This document shows, one piece after another, positions 24,601 through 34,738 of a stretch of 64,000 nt of DNA. The notes beneath the pieces are model-generated. The model did not search any database. It saw only the letters and a program-made list of their open reading frames with translations, and was not told where the DNA came from. Source of the DNA: Telopea speciosissima (Eukaryota; Streptophyta; Magnoliopsida; Proteales; Proteaceae); NCBI RefSeq assembly GCF_018873765.1, contig NC_057924.1, positions 1,364,001 through 1,428,000 of the forward strand, read 5' to 3'. The translations under genes were made by a program, and so were the position numbers. Positions within the stretch are counted from its first letter, which is position 1; every line of letters starts with the position of its first letter.

Positions 24601-27600
24601 GATAACTGGACATAAAAATTCTAAGAACTAACACATGCACGAGTGCACACGCAGAACACAGAAGCAGATACACTACATAATCAAATATGCAGCCAGCCAT
24701 GTCACAAACTCACAACTAGTCTGCTTCCATAAAAAAAATATGACACCGACCAACACAAGAACCACATATTTCAAAAATGATAACTTATCTATTATATAAT
24801 AATTACAAGTTGAATAGAAACTAGAAAGTACAAATGCAAGTCCTTGTGGTGACTGGTGAGAGAGAAGGTGTACGTTGGAACCCTCTAATTGATTATTAAA
24901 ACCAGCTTACAACTGGAGTATTGAGGGAGTTCAGAAGAACAAGAAGGTCAGCAGCAATCAGGGCCATTGGACTGGACCAAAATGGACCAATACATTTAAT
25001 TTTGAGTTTCCAACGGATTATATGAGCCATGGGCTTAATGTTTTTGAGTTTACTATTGTAATGGGCCAATTCTATAAACCCAAATATAAGGGATTAAAGT
25101 CCGATACGAGATTAAGTAGTTAGTTTCTATTTTGTAATGTCTAAAATAGCTTTTATTTTGAAGAGACATAAGTCGCAATTTCTAAGGGATTCTACCTACC
25201 ATACATAGGGATTTCCTATTTTTGCTTATTTCCATGAAGTTATAAACAGAGAGTAGGGGGATCATAGCCACTACCAACAACTTTGACAAAACCATAGCTC
25301 TTTGCTGTGATTTTCTGTGAGATGCAATGGGAATCATGGTGGGATGCCAAGGTATACCAAGTTGGATTGGTGAGAAGTTAGTCAAGTTCTAGGTGAAAGG
25401 CCTAGTCCATATACTTCTTCCCTATCCTTCTTTTTCTACTTTTGTTCCAAGTTCAGGTTCTGATTTCTCCATCCTTGAGCATACAAGTTCAGATTCTGTT
25501 TTTTTCCCTATTCCTGCAAAAATCAGTTTTTTCCAGCTTCTGTTTGTTCTCACAAGTTGATAATTTGTTAACTATCTTTTGTTAGTTTTTCTTCTCAGTT
25601 TTCTATTCAGGTTTACAGTGCCAATATAGCCTTCAATCCAGTCCATTGATGTCAATTTCTATTGCTAACTCACTGCCTATCTCTGAGTGCTGTGACATCA
25701 TACTTCCATCTTTGGTGGCTACTTTGGCAATTTACTAATTACTGAACTTACATGCAACTTATTTTGGTAATTTATATTAGTTACTCTCATTTTATCACCT
25801 CCATGAGACCCATCGATCCATTGTTCAAACACTTGCCAATTTTATGATATTTAAATTATGGAAATTAATTGTTAGGATCTTGTAGCTTCCATCTTCAATT
25901 CTGACCATTAGATCTGAGATCAGATCTTTACCCACGTCGATCGGGATCTCTTCCATTTACTAGTGAGTACATTACTCGTAGGCCAATCAAATCTGATCAA
26001 TCTGCATTATCAACACTTATACTTATACATAAATAAGGTAAAACAGTGAATAAATATTGAACATTAAACGACTACAAATAAGGGCAAAAAAGTAAAAAAA
26101 TTCATAGCACTGAGTCCAAGCAATCCGCTGTAAAACCCAGCTTATATTAAGCCAGCCTTGCAAAAGAGATGTCTTTGTAGAAAATTAAATGAGAATCATT
26201 GACTATATTATCTTATTCCTGTTCTGAAATAGTGCAGTGATCCTTTAAATTCTTTCACCGGGATGGCTTCAAACTTTAATCTCTTTCTCAAGTGCTTCAT
26301 TTTTTACTATTAAATCTCATCTCACAATCTCCTACATACCACAAAATGAACAGGATGCATTTCCATACATAAATTGTTATAAGATACACTTTAGCATGCA
26401 ATGGAATAATGTGTGGTTAGAGACATCAATGCACCGGTACCACGATATGAAGGCAATAAGATCACCTGGCCAGTATGAGTGATCAAGGAACTCTCGGTGG
26501 CATCATGATTGGGCTTTTTGTTTCCTTCGTCCAATTCCTCGTCACTATATTGCCCAAGCAACAGCAAAGGATTCTCCTCAAGTTGACCTGTAGACAACAT
26601 AAAAGACCATCACATACTTCTATCAGGAAAATATCCACTTAGCAATAAGCAAGTTTATCAAAGATCAAGAATATAAATGCGCTAAGATAATTGGTTAAAT
26701 TAGAGACAATAAATATTGTCTGTTAAAGCCTATAATGAATATCTGTACATCTTAGTATCAAATGACCACGGGTACCTGGCAAACAGAGGAAAGCTGTTAG
26801 AAGGCACAAACCAAATAAAGCCAGAGACATACGAACCGATAAGGTAAATTATCCTGCCGAAATCTCCAAGCGCTTAGATGCTGCCAAAAAGGCCATAACA
26901 GGTTGGGAGTCATTCAATTTTTCACGGTGACGGGTCCTGACCTGATCTGACCATTGAATGTTCCCAATACCATAGCCATCCTACAGTCTGAAACATGACT
27001 TGTACAACATTTCCAAATTCCACCAAAAATATGCTGTGAAGGCATGTCTTCTCTACATAGTCCTTTGAAGAAAACTGACGGAACCCACCTGAAGTAGATG
27101 ATGAACGGGGGACTCCAGCACGACTATTTGGATCTGTATCCCCTTCAACTTCATCGTGTACAGAGGAGCCACCCAGATCTCCTAGAAAATTCAGGAATGT
27201 GATCAGATTTAACTATTACCTTATGAATTAACCACAAACCAGTTATTCCTACTTGTGCAGTTTTCCTGTTTTAAATAACCCAATAAACAATCCCGCATCA
27301 ATGACAACATGCAATCATACAATAGAAAAAATAAATAAATGATGATTGAAAGGGAAAAAGAAGACACGCACATAAATTCTACTCAAAGTGAACACTATCC
27401 CACACTCCATCAATTAAAATGGTAATGAAGTAAAAGGTCTCATATTATTAGACTTCAAATGGATTTCCATTTTTTTCTTTTCGTTTAAACAAAGGGAAGG
27501 CGACTAAATCCATAATCTAGACAAGTGCTAAGTTTCAGAAGACGATATACAACAACACAGCCTTATCCCAACCAAATGGGGTCGGCTACATTGATTCTTG

Positions 27601-30600
27601 CAAAGACAAAAAAGTAATAATAGAAGTAAAAAGGAAAGGAAAACAACGACTACAACAATTGCTCAGTCTTATACAAACTAACTGGGGTCGGCTACACAAA
27701 CCCTTGCCCTCCAATCAGCTCTATTCGACATCATATTTGAAACAAGACCTAGACTATGCATGTGATTCCTCACCACTTCTCCTATAGTCATTTTAGGCCT
27801 GCCCCTAGCTCTTTTAATACCCTTCAATCTGAGTCGAGTCACTCCTCCGAACTGGAGCATCCGAAGGCCTCCACTGAACATGGCCATGCCACCTCAATTA
27901 ACTTTCTCGAAGCTTGTCTTGAATCGGGCCTACTCCCACATCAGCTCTAATATGAACTTTCCTTATTTTATCCTTCCTGGTTTTGCCACTCATCCATCTC
28001 AACATCCTCATCTCCGCTACACTTAGCTTATCTATATGACGCTTCTTAACTGCCCAACACACTGCACCATACATCATAGCCAATCTTATGACTGTCCTGC
28101 AAAATTTTCCTTTAAGCTTTAAAGGAATCCATCAATCATATAACACTCTGGATGCACCTCTCCACTTCATCTATACTATTGTAATTCTCCATCAGACATC
28201 ATCTTTTATATCACCTTCCTTACTGATTATTGATCCTAGATACCTAAATGATCACTTTGCGGAATCTCTATCTCATCAACTTTCACCACCTCATTATTCA
28301 TCCCGAAGTTACTAAAGTTACACATCATATACTCCGTCTTCATTCTACTTATCTTCAAATCTTTTAATTCCAAGGTTGATTTCCATAACTCCAATTTGGA
28401 GTTACTTCCAACTTTTGTCTCATCCACCAACACAATGTTATCAGCAAAAAGCATACACCAAGGGACCTCATCCATGATAAGAGCAAACAAATAAGGGCTT
28501 AAAGAGAATCCTTGATGCAACCCAACTATAATTGGGAATTCACTACCTACACCTCCCTCCCCCCCCCCCCCGATTCTTTTTCAAGGTCAATAAAGACCAT
28601 ATGGAGGTCCTTCTTGCCCTCTCTATATCTTTTCATGAATCTCCTAAGTAAGAAAATAGCTTCCATCGTGGATCCTCCTGGCATAAAACCAAATCAGCTC
28701 TCTAAAATAGTGGTTTCCTTTCTTAGGTGGGTTTCAATAACTCTCTACCATAACTTCATCATATGACTCTTCAGATTTATGCTTCTATAGTTATTACAGT
28801 TATGAATATTACCACAACACTTCTCAATTCGTTTGACATTTTCTTTATGCTCATACTCTTGTTAAACAGCTTGGTTAGCCAAGATAAACCACAAACTCCT
28901 AAGCTCTTAGTAATGGGGCTCCAAGGCCCTATTACTCGAATAATCTTCATTAAGTAGGCTATAGAAATACATTTTCCACTCTCCTAAATGTCCTTGTCCC
29001 TTATTAGTACTCTACCATCATCATCTTGAATACATCTAACATTATCTAAATCTCTACTCTTATAGATAGCTTTTTCCCCTTCCTTTGGGTACAAATTATC
29101 ATAAAGATCTTCATATTTTGTGGCCCTTACTTTCCCCACGATCTTCTTAGATTCGTTTCTCGCAAATTTAAACCAATTTAGGTCCTCTACCTCTTTAGTC
29201 TGTTGCCAAGTCTTGAAACTATACGTCTTAGTCTTAATGGCTGCTTGGACCTCAACATCACACCACAAAATCTCCCTATGGGCATGACGTATACCTTTCA
29301 TTTCCCGTAGAACCTCTTCAGAAACCTTCTTAATACAGGCTAACACCTCGTTCCACATCATGTTAGAATCTCCCTCAACGTCTCACTTTCCTTGTTTGAC
29401 CATTTTATCCATAAATGAATTCAAGAAATCTCCCTTTAAACTCTACCATTTTATCTTAGGGCAAATAGGCTCCCCTATCTTGCGATTCTGCAGGATGAGG
29501 CAGCTATCAAGGACCACCAATCTATGTTGAGTTGTTAGGTTCTCCCCAGGTATAACCTTACAGTCCTTACAGAGTAGTCTGTCGAACCTTTTTGTTGGGA
29601 ATAAATCTATTTGGTTGATATGATGCCCACTTTTCTCGGTAATTAAATGCTCCTCTCTTGGCCAAAAAAAAGGTTCACAATGGACAAGTCAAAGGCTACC
29701 GCAAAGTCTAGAACTGTGACCCCCCCTCATTCCTCTCTCCAAAACCTTAGCCTCCATTGACGCCTTCATATCCTCTACGATCTCTCCCAATATGCCGATT
29801 CAAGCACTCCCTAGAATAATCTTTTCTCCTTGACTAAAACTTTACACTAATTCATCCATCTTAATGTAGTCCTAGATTGGTAGGAGACCAATTAGGAGCC
29901 AGTAAATCAGGATCTAATATGAATTGGTGAATCGGCTAGGTCAAAATAGGGTTTTTGGTGAAATTAGGGTTAGGGTTTGACATTAGGGTTATGTCAAGTC
30001 AAGGTAGGGGAGTCTATCAATGAAGGTCCTGAGATGTTTTAATGGATGGAAGTGTGTAAATTTGAATGGGCAGCAACTTAGGTTTAGGGTTTCGGGTTTT
30101 GGAAAAGAGGAAAAGAGAGGGATCTGGAGTTTAGGATGGGAATTTGGAGCTAGGGTTTGGATTGATTATTCTTAGTATAGGAAATTAAATTCGATTCAGG
30201 TATGGTGTGTTTCTGAAGGTTGACTTCGTCTGTGAAAAAATTGGATAATGGGATGATCTCCAAAAATAGGTGGGACATTGTGGTTTGAATTGGGTAATGG
30301 GAAAACAACTTGGTTCGAGCATTCCAATTGGGCATGAGAATACTCGATCCAATTATGTGAAGGTGTTGTTAGTTGAATGGTTTGTTAAGAATTTTGAGAA
30401 ATGGGTGGTTTCAAGAGATTGGTGGGAAAATTAAGGTTTTGGGGTTGTTTGGAGGATTAGGAGAAGAATGGGTATTGATGGGATGGATCAAACTTACTAT
30501 CGTTGCAGAGAAATCTGGGCAACAGCTTGTTTGGTTGATGTTATTGATTAAAGATTGGATCATTGAATATTGATCTTGAACTTGAAGGAGATCTTCCAAG

Positions 30601-32327
30601 AATTGAAGGAAAGCTTCAAAGAACCACCCAGGCTTTACACCGCAAGGGGTCGATTGGATCAAACACCAATCTCACCAACGAACCACCTCGGCTTCCCACC
30701 GCAAGGTGTCAATCGGATCAAACACAAAACAAAAATCTTCAATGGAGAAAAAGAGTAGCAAAAGCTTTTCATTAAAGTCAAAATTTGTGTTCAATGTTCG
30801 CCCCCGTAATCCCATTACAACCTTATATAAAAGACTGAAAAATAGACTCCTACACTAAAAAAGAAAGGCCTAATCCAATCCTTAACCTATTAGGTAACTT
30901 AAACTAACAAGGAAACTGGAATAGACTCAAAATAGAGTCCTAATCCAACCCTACTAAACACTTGAAAGAAAAATAAACTAAGTATAGAGTTAATCTCATC
31001 TGTAACCTATATATCCCTACTATAGGTTTATAAAAGAACACCTATTACATTAAAAACCCATGGGATCAAAGGCCCAACATGTATATAACCTAACCCTAGA
31101 CATATTCCCATCAAAATAAGCCTCTTTTGGTGATATATCTGCATCACATGTGTTCACAAACTATAACTTACTACTGTCATCCAATTCTACTTGGGGTGTG
31201 TAGGCGCTAATTACATTTACTACCTCTTTCTCCAACATAAGCTTGATGGATATAATCTTATCTTCAAATCTTTTGACATCCACCACATCATTCTTTATAT
31301 CTTTGTCCACTACTATGCCTACTCCACTTCTATTATTTTGATCTCTTGTATACCAAAGTATGAAGTCGTCCAACACCTTAGCTTTCTTACCTTCTCATCT
31401 AATCTATTGAATAAATGCAATATTAAATTATTAATCCTTCTTCTCCTCATAACATCAATCAACTCTAGACTCTTACCCGTTAAGGATCCAATGTTCTAAG
31501 AAGCTAATTTAATCCTTCACTTTTGGACTAATTTCTTAACTCACACGTGTCCACTGTACGAGAGCCGTTGCCTATTTGTCATCATATCCGGGCGCAGACG
31601 TGGTGCATCGCTTACAAGGTACGCCCTAGAAAAAAGGCCAGTAGGACATGGTACGAAAATAATAAAGTAATCATAAAATAGGAACCATGCAAAAGGAGAT
31701 TGGCTGAATATACTAAGGTGTCAGGCTGCCTATTTGACGCACCAATAAATATAATGAAAGGAGCACGTCACCAGTGAACCAGCAAAGGTAATAAATAAAG
31801 AACTACGGAAGGAGGGATCAAGAAAACGTTGAAAAATGATGGATAAGAATATGGTAAACAGGAATTCCCAATCACTCCTAGTACTGAGCATACATGTCTC
31901 CAAACAGAATTATTAAGCGATAACTGCACCTTATAATCACGCTATTTAAGAACTGTTGAATCCAATTCCAAAGATGATAAACAGAACTACCAAACAGTGA
32001 GCCAAAATACGTTAAAACTCCAAATAACAGCAAACAACTTCATAAAAACAAAAACAAACATCACATCTTTGAAAGACTCTGCTCAAGGTAAACCCTAACA
32101 GACAAATACAAGATCACAAAAAAAAACAGTACAAGGGGACGAAAAACAGAACTGAAACATGATACAAACGAGGCATGAGACAGTAACCTATTTAATGAAC
32201 AGTAGTCATACTACGTTTGGTGCACGGATCGATAATGATTACCAGAGGGTTCCGCGAAAAGATCAAGCTTTACTCTTCGACCAGCTCCGCTTAAAGCAGC
32301 AAGGCGGCGCTCCTTTCTCTTCCCCAT
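18689..32327 (-). CDS. FNBP4-like protein with two WW domains, 10 exons
   Basis: Minus-strand exons: 32327-32243, 27181-27089, 26587-26466, 24562-23721, 22981-21627, 20732-20653, 20543-20448, 20363-20290, 19777-19645, 18772-18689. All are GT-AG with phase preserved, giving 987 residues. The start MGKRKERRLAALSGAGRRVK and the order of parts fit the plant formin-binding-protein-4-like family. WW1 is at about 185-213 (SGWKIVMHEESNKYYYWNIE ... ETSWEVP). A proline-rich tract at about 601-635 holds repeated IPPPPPDNEPVPPPPPDD. A basic segment LRGKKRTVAVAPTLRSNKKV and an acidic helix YEDEEDEPQNAYELLERKRQ follow. WW2, split over the last two exons, is at about 955-983 (LPSGWQAYWDESSKEVYYGN ... TTWTKP). 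WW domains bind proline-rich partners; FNBP4 is nuclear in animals, but the plant role is not established. Intron 1 is about 5 kb and contains a LINE. Confidence 0.88.
21179..21192. repeat. Poly-G tract in an intron
   Basis: About 14 consecutive G inside the fifth intron of the FNBP4-like gene, following a T-rich stretch; a similar TTTTTTTT-GTGGGG-type run is at 20918-20945. Length is likely polymorphic. Confidence 0.65.
24990..25560. mobile_element. Possible solo LTR-like repeat in an intron
   Basis: Located in the third intron of the FNBP4-like gene. Phrases such as gagccatgggcttaatg, gtaatgggccaattc, tagttagtttctatttt and ttataaacagagag, then tgtgagatgcaatgggaatc, resemble in order the LTR-like repeats at 43259-44268, 49660-50195 and 50512 onward. 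Those have a TATA-like site followed by C/T-rich leader. Exact ends and target duplication could not be found, so boundaries are approximate. Confidence 0.35.
27678..28520 (-). pseudogene. LINE reverse transcriptase, C-terminal half (broken)
   Basis: Pieces in different frames: 28520-28236 holds the SLSPYLFALIMDEV box and FADNIVLVDE, 28083-27898 holds WAVKKRHIDKLSVAEMRMLR, and 27887-27678 holds KGIKRARGRPKMTIGEVVRN. The catalytic FADD is altered to FADN. The same C-terminal domain is better preserved in the copy at 48284-48904, with which it shares most residues. Confidence 0.8.
28984..29361 (-). pseudogene. LINE region between endonuclease and RT
   Basis: One open stretch reads MMWNEVLACIKKVSEEVLRE then KGIRHAHREILWCDVEVQAA and ends IQDDDGRVLIRDKDI. 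This is the conserved linker of plant L1-type ORF2 (W..V...I...A.E.LG...G....KE.WWW...VQ). It lies between the endonuclease and polymerase parts of the LINE at 27545-31640 and is in frame with neither neighbour, as expected for a dead copy. Confidence 0.75.
29862..31146 (-). mobile_element. LTR-like element nested in the LINE
   Basis: The LINE protein frame stops at DDSS..FVNT near 31150 and resumes with MDELV near 29860, so 1285 bp have been inserted. The minus-strand left end is TGATGCAGATATATCACC and the right end CTACATTA, loosely inverse. The flanking pentamers are catgt (31147-31151) and catct (29857-29861), which differ at one base. The first ~560 bp on the minus strand, with ggcttattttgatgggaata and a tttatataaggttgtaat TATA-like site, are related to the repeats at 43790-44268 and 50512-51045. 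No protein domain is seen. It could be an LTR with captured DNA or a short non-autonomous retrotransposon. Confidence 0.6.
31161..31499 (-). pseudogene. LINE AP-endonuclease fragment
   Basis: The 5' part of ORF2 of the LINE at 27545-31640: NIGSLTGKSLELIDVMRRRR near 31490-31430, then the frame 31376-31161 with LDDFILWYTRDQNNRSGVGI and KLMLEKEVVNVISAYTPQVE. These are conserved strands of the L1 endonuclease fold. The segment usually reading LQETKW is disrupted and a frameshift lies near 31390. Confidence 0.75.
31641..32242. other. 5' part of FNBP4-like intron 1
   Basis: Lies between the LINE start and the first exon. No gene, known repeat or structured RNA is recognised. Confidence 0.4.
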
Positions 32328-32800
32328 CGACGATGGAATTTTGATGTCGATTAAAACTTGAGGTTTTCGCGTTCGAGATGCTCTCTGGAATGGAGAAGGT
32401 AACCGCCCTGAAAGGTTAAAGTTTTTCGTTGCCCTATCTGGCTTTACAACGCACTGGTGTGCTGCCGCTAAACCCTTATATACGTATTTGTCGATGTTAA
32501 TCCTCATGAACCAAAGATTCTTGTGCGCCTGTTGTACGGGCGCAGATTGGAATCCAATCCAAAGTACAAACGGGCTGGGTTGGGCTTCACTGGGTTGGTT
32601 TCAACTGTCAACTTAGGTCCTACTTCAGACCGAGACCATGCATCCCTTGATCCATGCCAAACCAAGCCCAGCCCAATCTGAAACATTGTTTTGAACCGGA
32701 CTGGCCGGAACTGGTCCCCTCTTTTTAACCCCCATTTTTTTTATTCTCGGATTGAAATGCCCCCAGGCTGGTATACTTCGATCAAGGTTGAAAGAAATCG
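32328..32800. promoter_or_regulatory. FNBP4-like 5' leader and promoter side
   Basis: Sequence just upstream of the start codon at 32327. The antisense-oriented gene must be transcribed from here. A possible TATA-like tatatacg lies at 32476-32483 on the plus strand (cgtatata on the minus strand), about 150 bp from the start codon. This is suggestive only. Confidence 0.3.
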
Positions 32801-33010
32801 GGAAAATTATCCTCTCCAATTCTCTATAGCTCGGCAATACGACAGTGCTAGTGTGGATGTCCGACACGTGGTAGCTCAGACATCCAACGGTCTGAGCTCA
32901 TTGACTATGTCGAGTTTCGACCATTGGATGTCCGAGCTACCACGTGTCAGACATCCACACTAACATTGCCACACTATCGAGCTATAGGGAATTGGAGAGG
33001 ATAATAATCC
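32801..33010. mobile_element. Mutator-like MITE with perfect 9-bp duplication
   Basis: The 210-bp element begins GGAAAATTATCCTCTCCAAT and ends as its near inverse complement; the arms pair over about 85 bp, with ggatgtccgacacgtggtag facing ctaccacgtgtcagacatcc. The nonamer aagaaatcg lies directly outside both ends (32792-32800 and 33011-33019). A 9-bp duplication with long arms is the mark of Mutator-like elements. There is no coding capacity. It sits in the shared upstream region of the FNBP4-like and KNL1-like genes, and each arm carries a cacgtg (G-box-like) hexamer. Confidence 0.9.
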
Positions 33011-34116
33011 AAGAAATCGTGAACTTATGGGTCAGGAACTAGGAACCGGGAACCGTCCGCTAAAACCCAAAATCGATCCCATCCCACAATTAAATAGGAT
33101 GGTTCTAGGAGTTAGTTTTGGCATTGATTATTAAATGGGATGGGTTTCCCAATGGATCCAAAATAGGGGTGTCAATTGGTCCGGTTTTAGGCTATCAATC
33201 TAATTCCATAAAATGGTTCAAGCCCTAAGGGGTCAGGACCAAAACCGGACCAATAATCTAATCGGTTCTAAACTTGAGATCCAAGACCATAACTAATGGG
33301 TGGACCAGTTATGGTTCCTAAACGGTTCCAAGTAGTCCACAATTTAAAAAAAATTCTCTAACACATGCCACATATATTTAATAATATTATATTATAATTT
33401 GACATTAATTTCAATCATATGATATATGATTCATTTTTTTTTCTCAAATCATATAACTTGTTTATATTACCTCTTGTTTTGTATCAATTAATAAATCGGA
33501 ACACCATCACCTTCATAAGTTACGATTATTTTAAGGTATGTTTTTAAGTTAACATTCCCAAATGGACCTTTAAATTTACAACCAAATCTTCGGTAAAAAA
33601 ATTATACGAGACAAGTGGTATCAACCAAAATTAAAAGATTTAAAAATAGAAAGGTTTGACCTTAACTCTCATGAGTCATGACCTTGAGTCTTAAGAATTA
33701 TATATTATATAGAGTTGAGATGTGAATTTGTTTCGATTCCAATGGTTCTTAATTGGTAGATCTAAATATGGACCAATAAACTATTGGGTGGGTTGGTTAT
33801 GGTTCCTATTGGGCCGGTTTTGGTGCGGTTCCCAATTTTTGATCCAAAATTGACACACTTGGTTCATAACCAAAAGCCCAATAACGAACTGATTAGAACC
33901 GAAACAACTATGACCTAATTAACATGCCTAAATTACTTATTTATGATTACTCAATGTTTAATTGTTAGCGCTTATATAAGAATTATCTTATAATTATAAA
34001 GAAAAATTAAAGCTTATCAATTATTTCAGACTTAGTTGAGTAAGTGTATTCTTAAGAATTGATGTTTTTTGTTTTTTGTGTTTTTTTTTTTTAATGTTTA
34101 GGTATATATTCAATTA
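33011..34116. other. AT-rich intergenic with degenerate hAT-like motifs
   Basis: A TAGGGGTGTCAATTGG-type hAT terminus occurs at about 33164, and a loosely inverse ccaaaattgacacactt at about 33844. The space between is filled with ggttcc / ccaagac motifs. The two ends do not carry matching 8-bp flanks, so a complete element cannot be claimed. No gene is recognised. Confidence 0.4.
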
Positions 34117-34308
34117 GGGAGAAAGGACGCTAACTAGTGTTGTGTGTGGGCGTGTACTTGCGCCTAGGCACAATCCGACGCGAAAAGACTGCCATACCCA
34201 CTGAAAAAGGTGGAAAGGTCTAGGGGTGCAACGGGTTTTTTTCACGATGGACTATGTCTAGGCGCAAGTACACGCCCACACACAACACTAGTTAGCGTTT
34301 CTTTTCTC
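34117..34308. mobile_element. Second Mutator-like MITE, 9-bp duplication with one mismatch
   Basis: The 192-bp element has ~50-bp inverted arms: gctaactagtgttgtgtgtg then ggcgtgtacttgcgcctag on the left, inverse on the right (ctaggcgcaagtacacgcc). The flanks are attcaatta (34108-34116) and attcaattt (34309-34317), 8 of 9 identical. The interior is non-coding. It lies about 430 bp upstream of the KNL1-like start codon. Confidence 0.8.
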
Positions 34309-34738
34309 ATTCAATTTTTGTATGCTTAAGAGATTTATTTGTATACTTAAAGAATTTTGTACATTAATGAAATGGAACCGAAACATCCCATTATTTAAAT
34401 GGGGACTTGATCATAGTTTTGGGACCGTCTAGTAAATGCGCCGGTTCTGGGATTGACCTCCTTTGGACCGGAACGGGTAAGGATCCGTCTCAATCACCAT
34501 ACAAAAGTTGAAATAAAAATCACAACAAATCTGACCCTAAATACTATTTATGGTATTTTGAACCGATCGGCTTTCCCGCAAAAAAAACTAAATTCCCAGA
34601 ATCGACAACGCATCACTCTGTCCCAGCGGGAACTGAAAAAGATCAGACTCTCACAAATCACAATATCTATCTGTCTATCTATTTCTCTGTGTTTCATTCT
34701 GATTTTGGTTTCGAAATTGATCGAATTGGTCTAGATCC
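34309..34738 (+). promoter_or_regulatory. KNL1-like promoter and 5' leader
   Basis: Upstream of the plus-strand start codon at 34739. A TC-rich leader (atctatctgtctatctattt at about 34664) precedes the start, as is common in plants. The in-frame region upstream contains stops, supporting the chosen ATG. No TATA box is assigned. Confidence 0.35.

Larger units (their letters stand above)
27545..31640 (-). mobile_element. L1-type LINE in intron 1 of the FNBP4-like gene
   Basis: On the minus strand the element opens near 31640 with the 5' region of a plant L1-type LINE (tggacacgtgtgagttaag at about 31555). It has an AP-endonuclease start, NIGSLTGKSLELIDVMRRRR then LWYTRDQNNRSGVGIVVDKD and ISAYTPQVELDDSS. 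It continues after an insertion (29862-31146) with MDELV. The reverse transcriptase has QGFSLSPYLFALIMDEV and FADNIVLVDE, where the second catalytic Asp of FADD is Asn. The C-terminal part has EMRMLRWMSGKTRKDKIRK. It ends with the tagccgaccccatttggttg-type tail near 27545. Several stops and frameshifts break the frame, so it is inactive. It shares orientation with the host gene and does not touch exons. Confidence 0.85.

Noticed and set aside
33164..33870. Candidate hAT element with TAGGGGTGTCAA start
   Set aside because: The right end is only loosely inverse and no matching 8-bp flanks exist.
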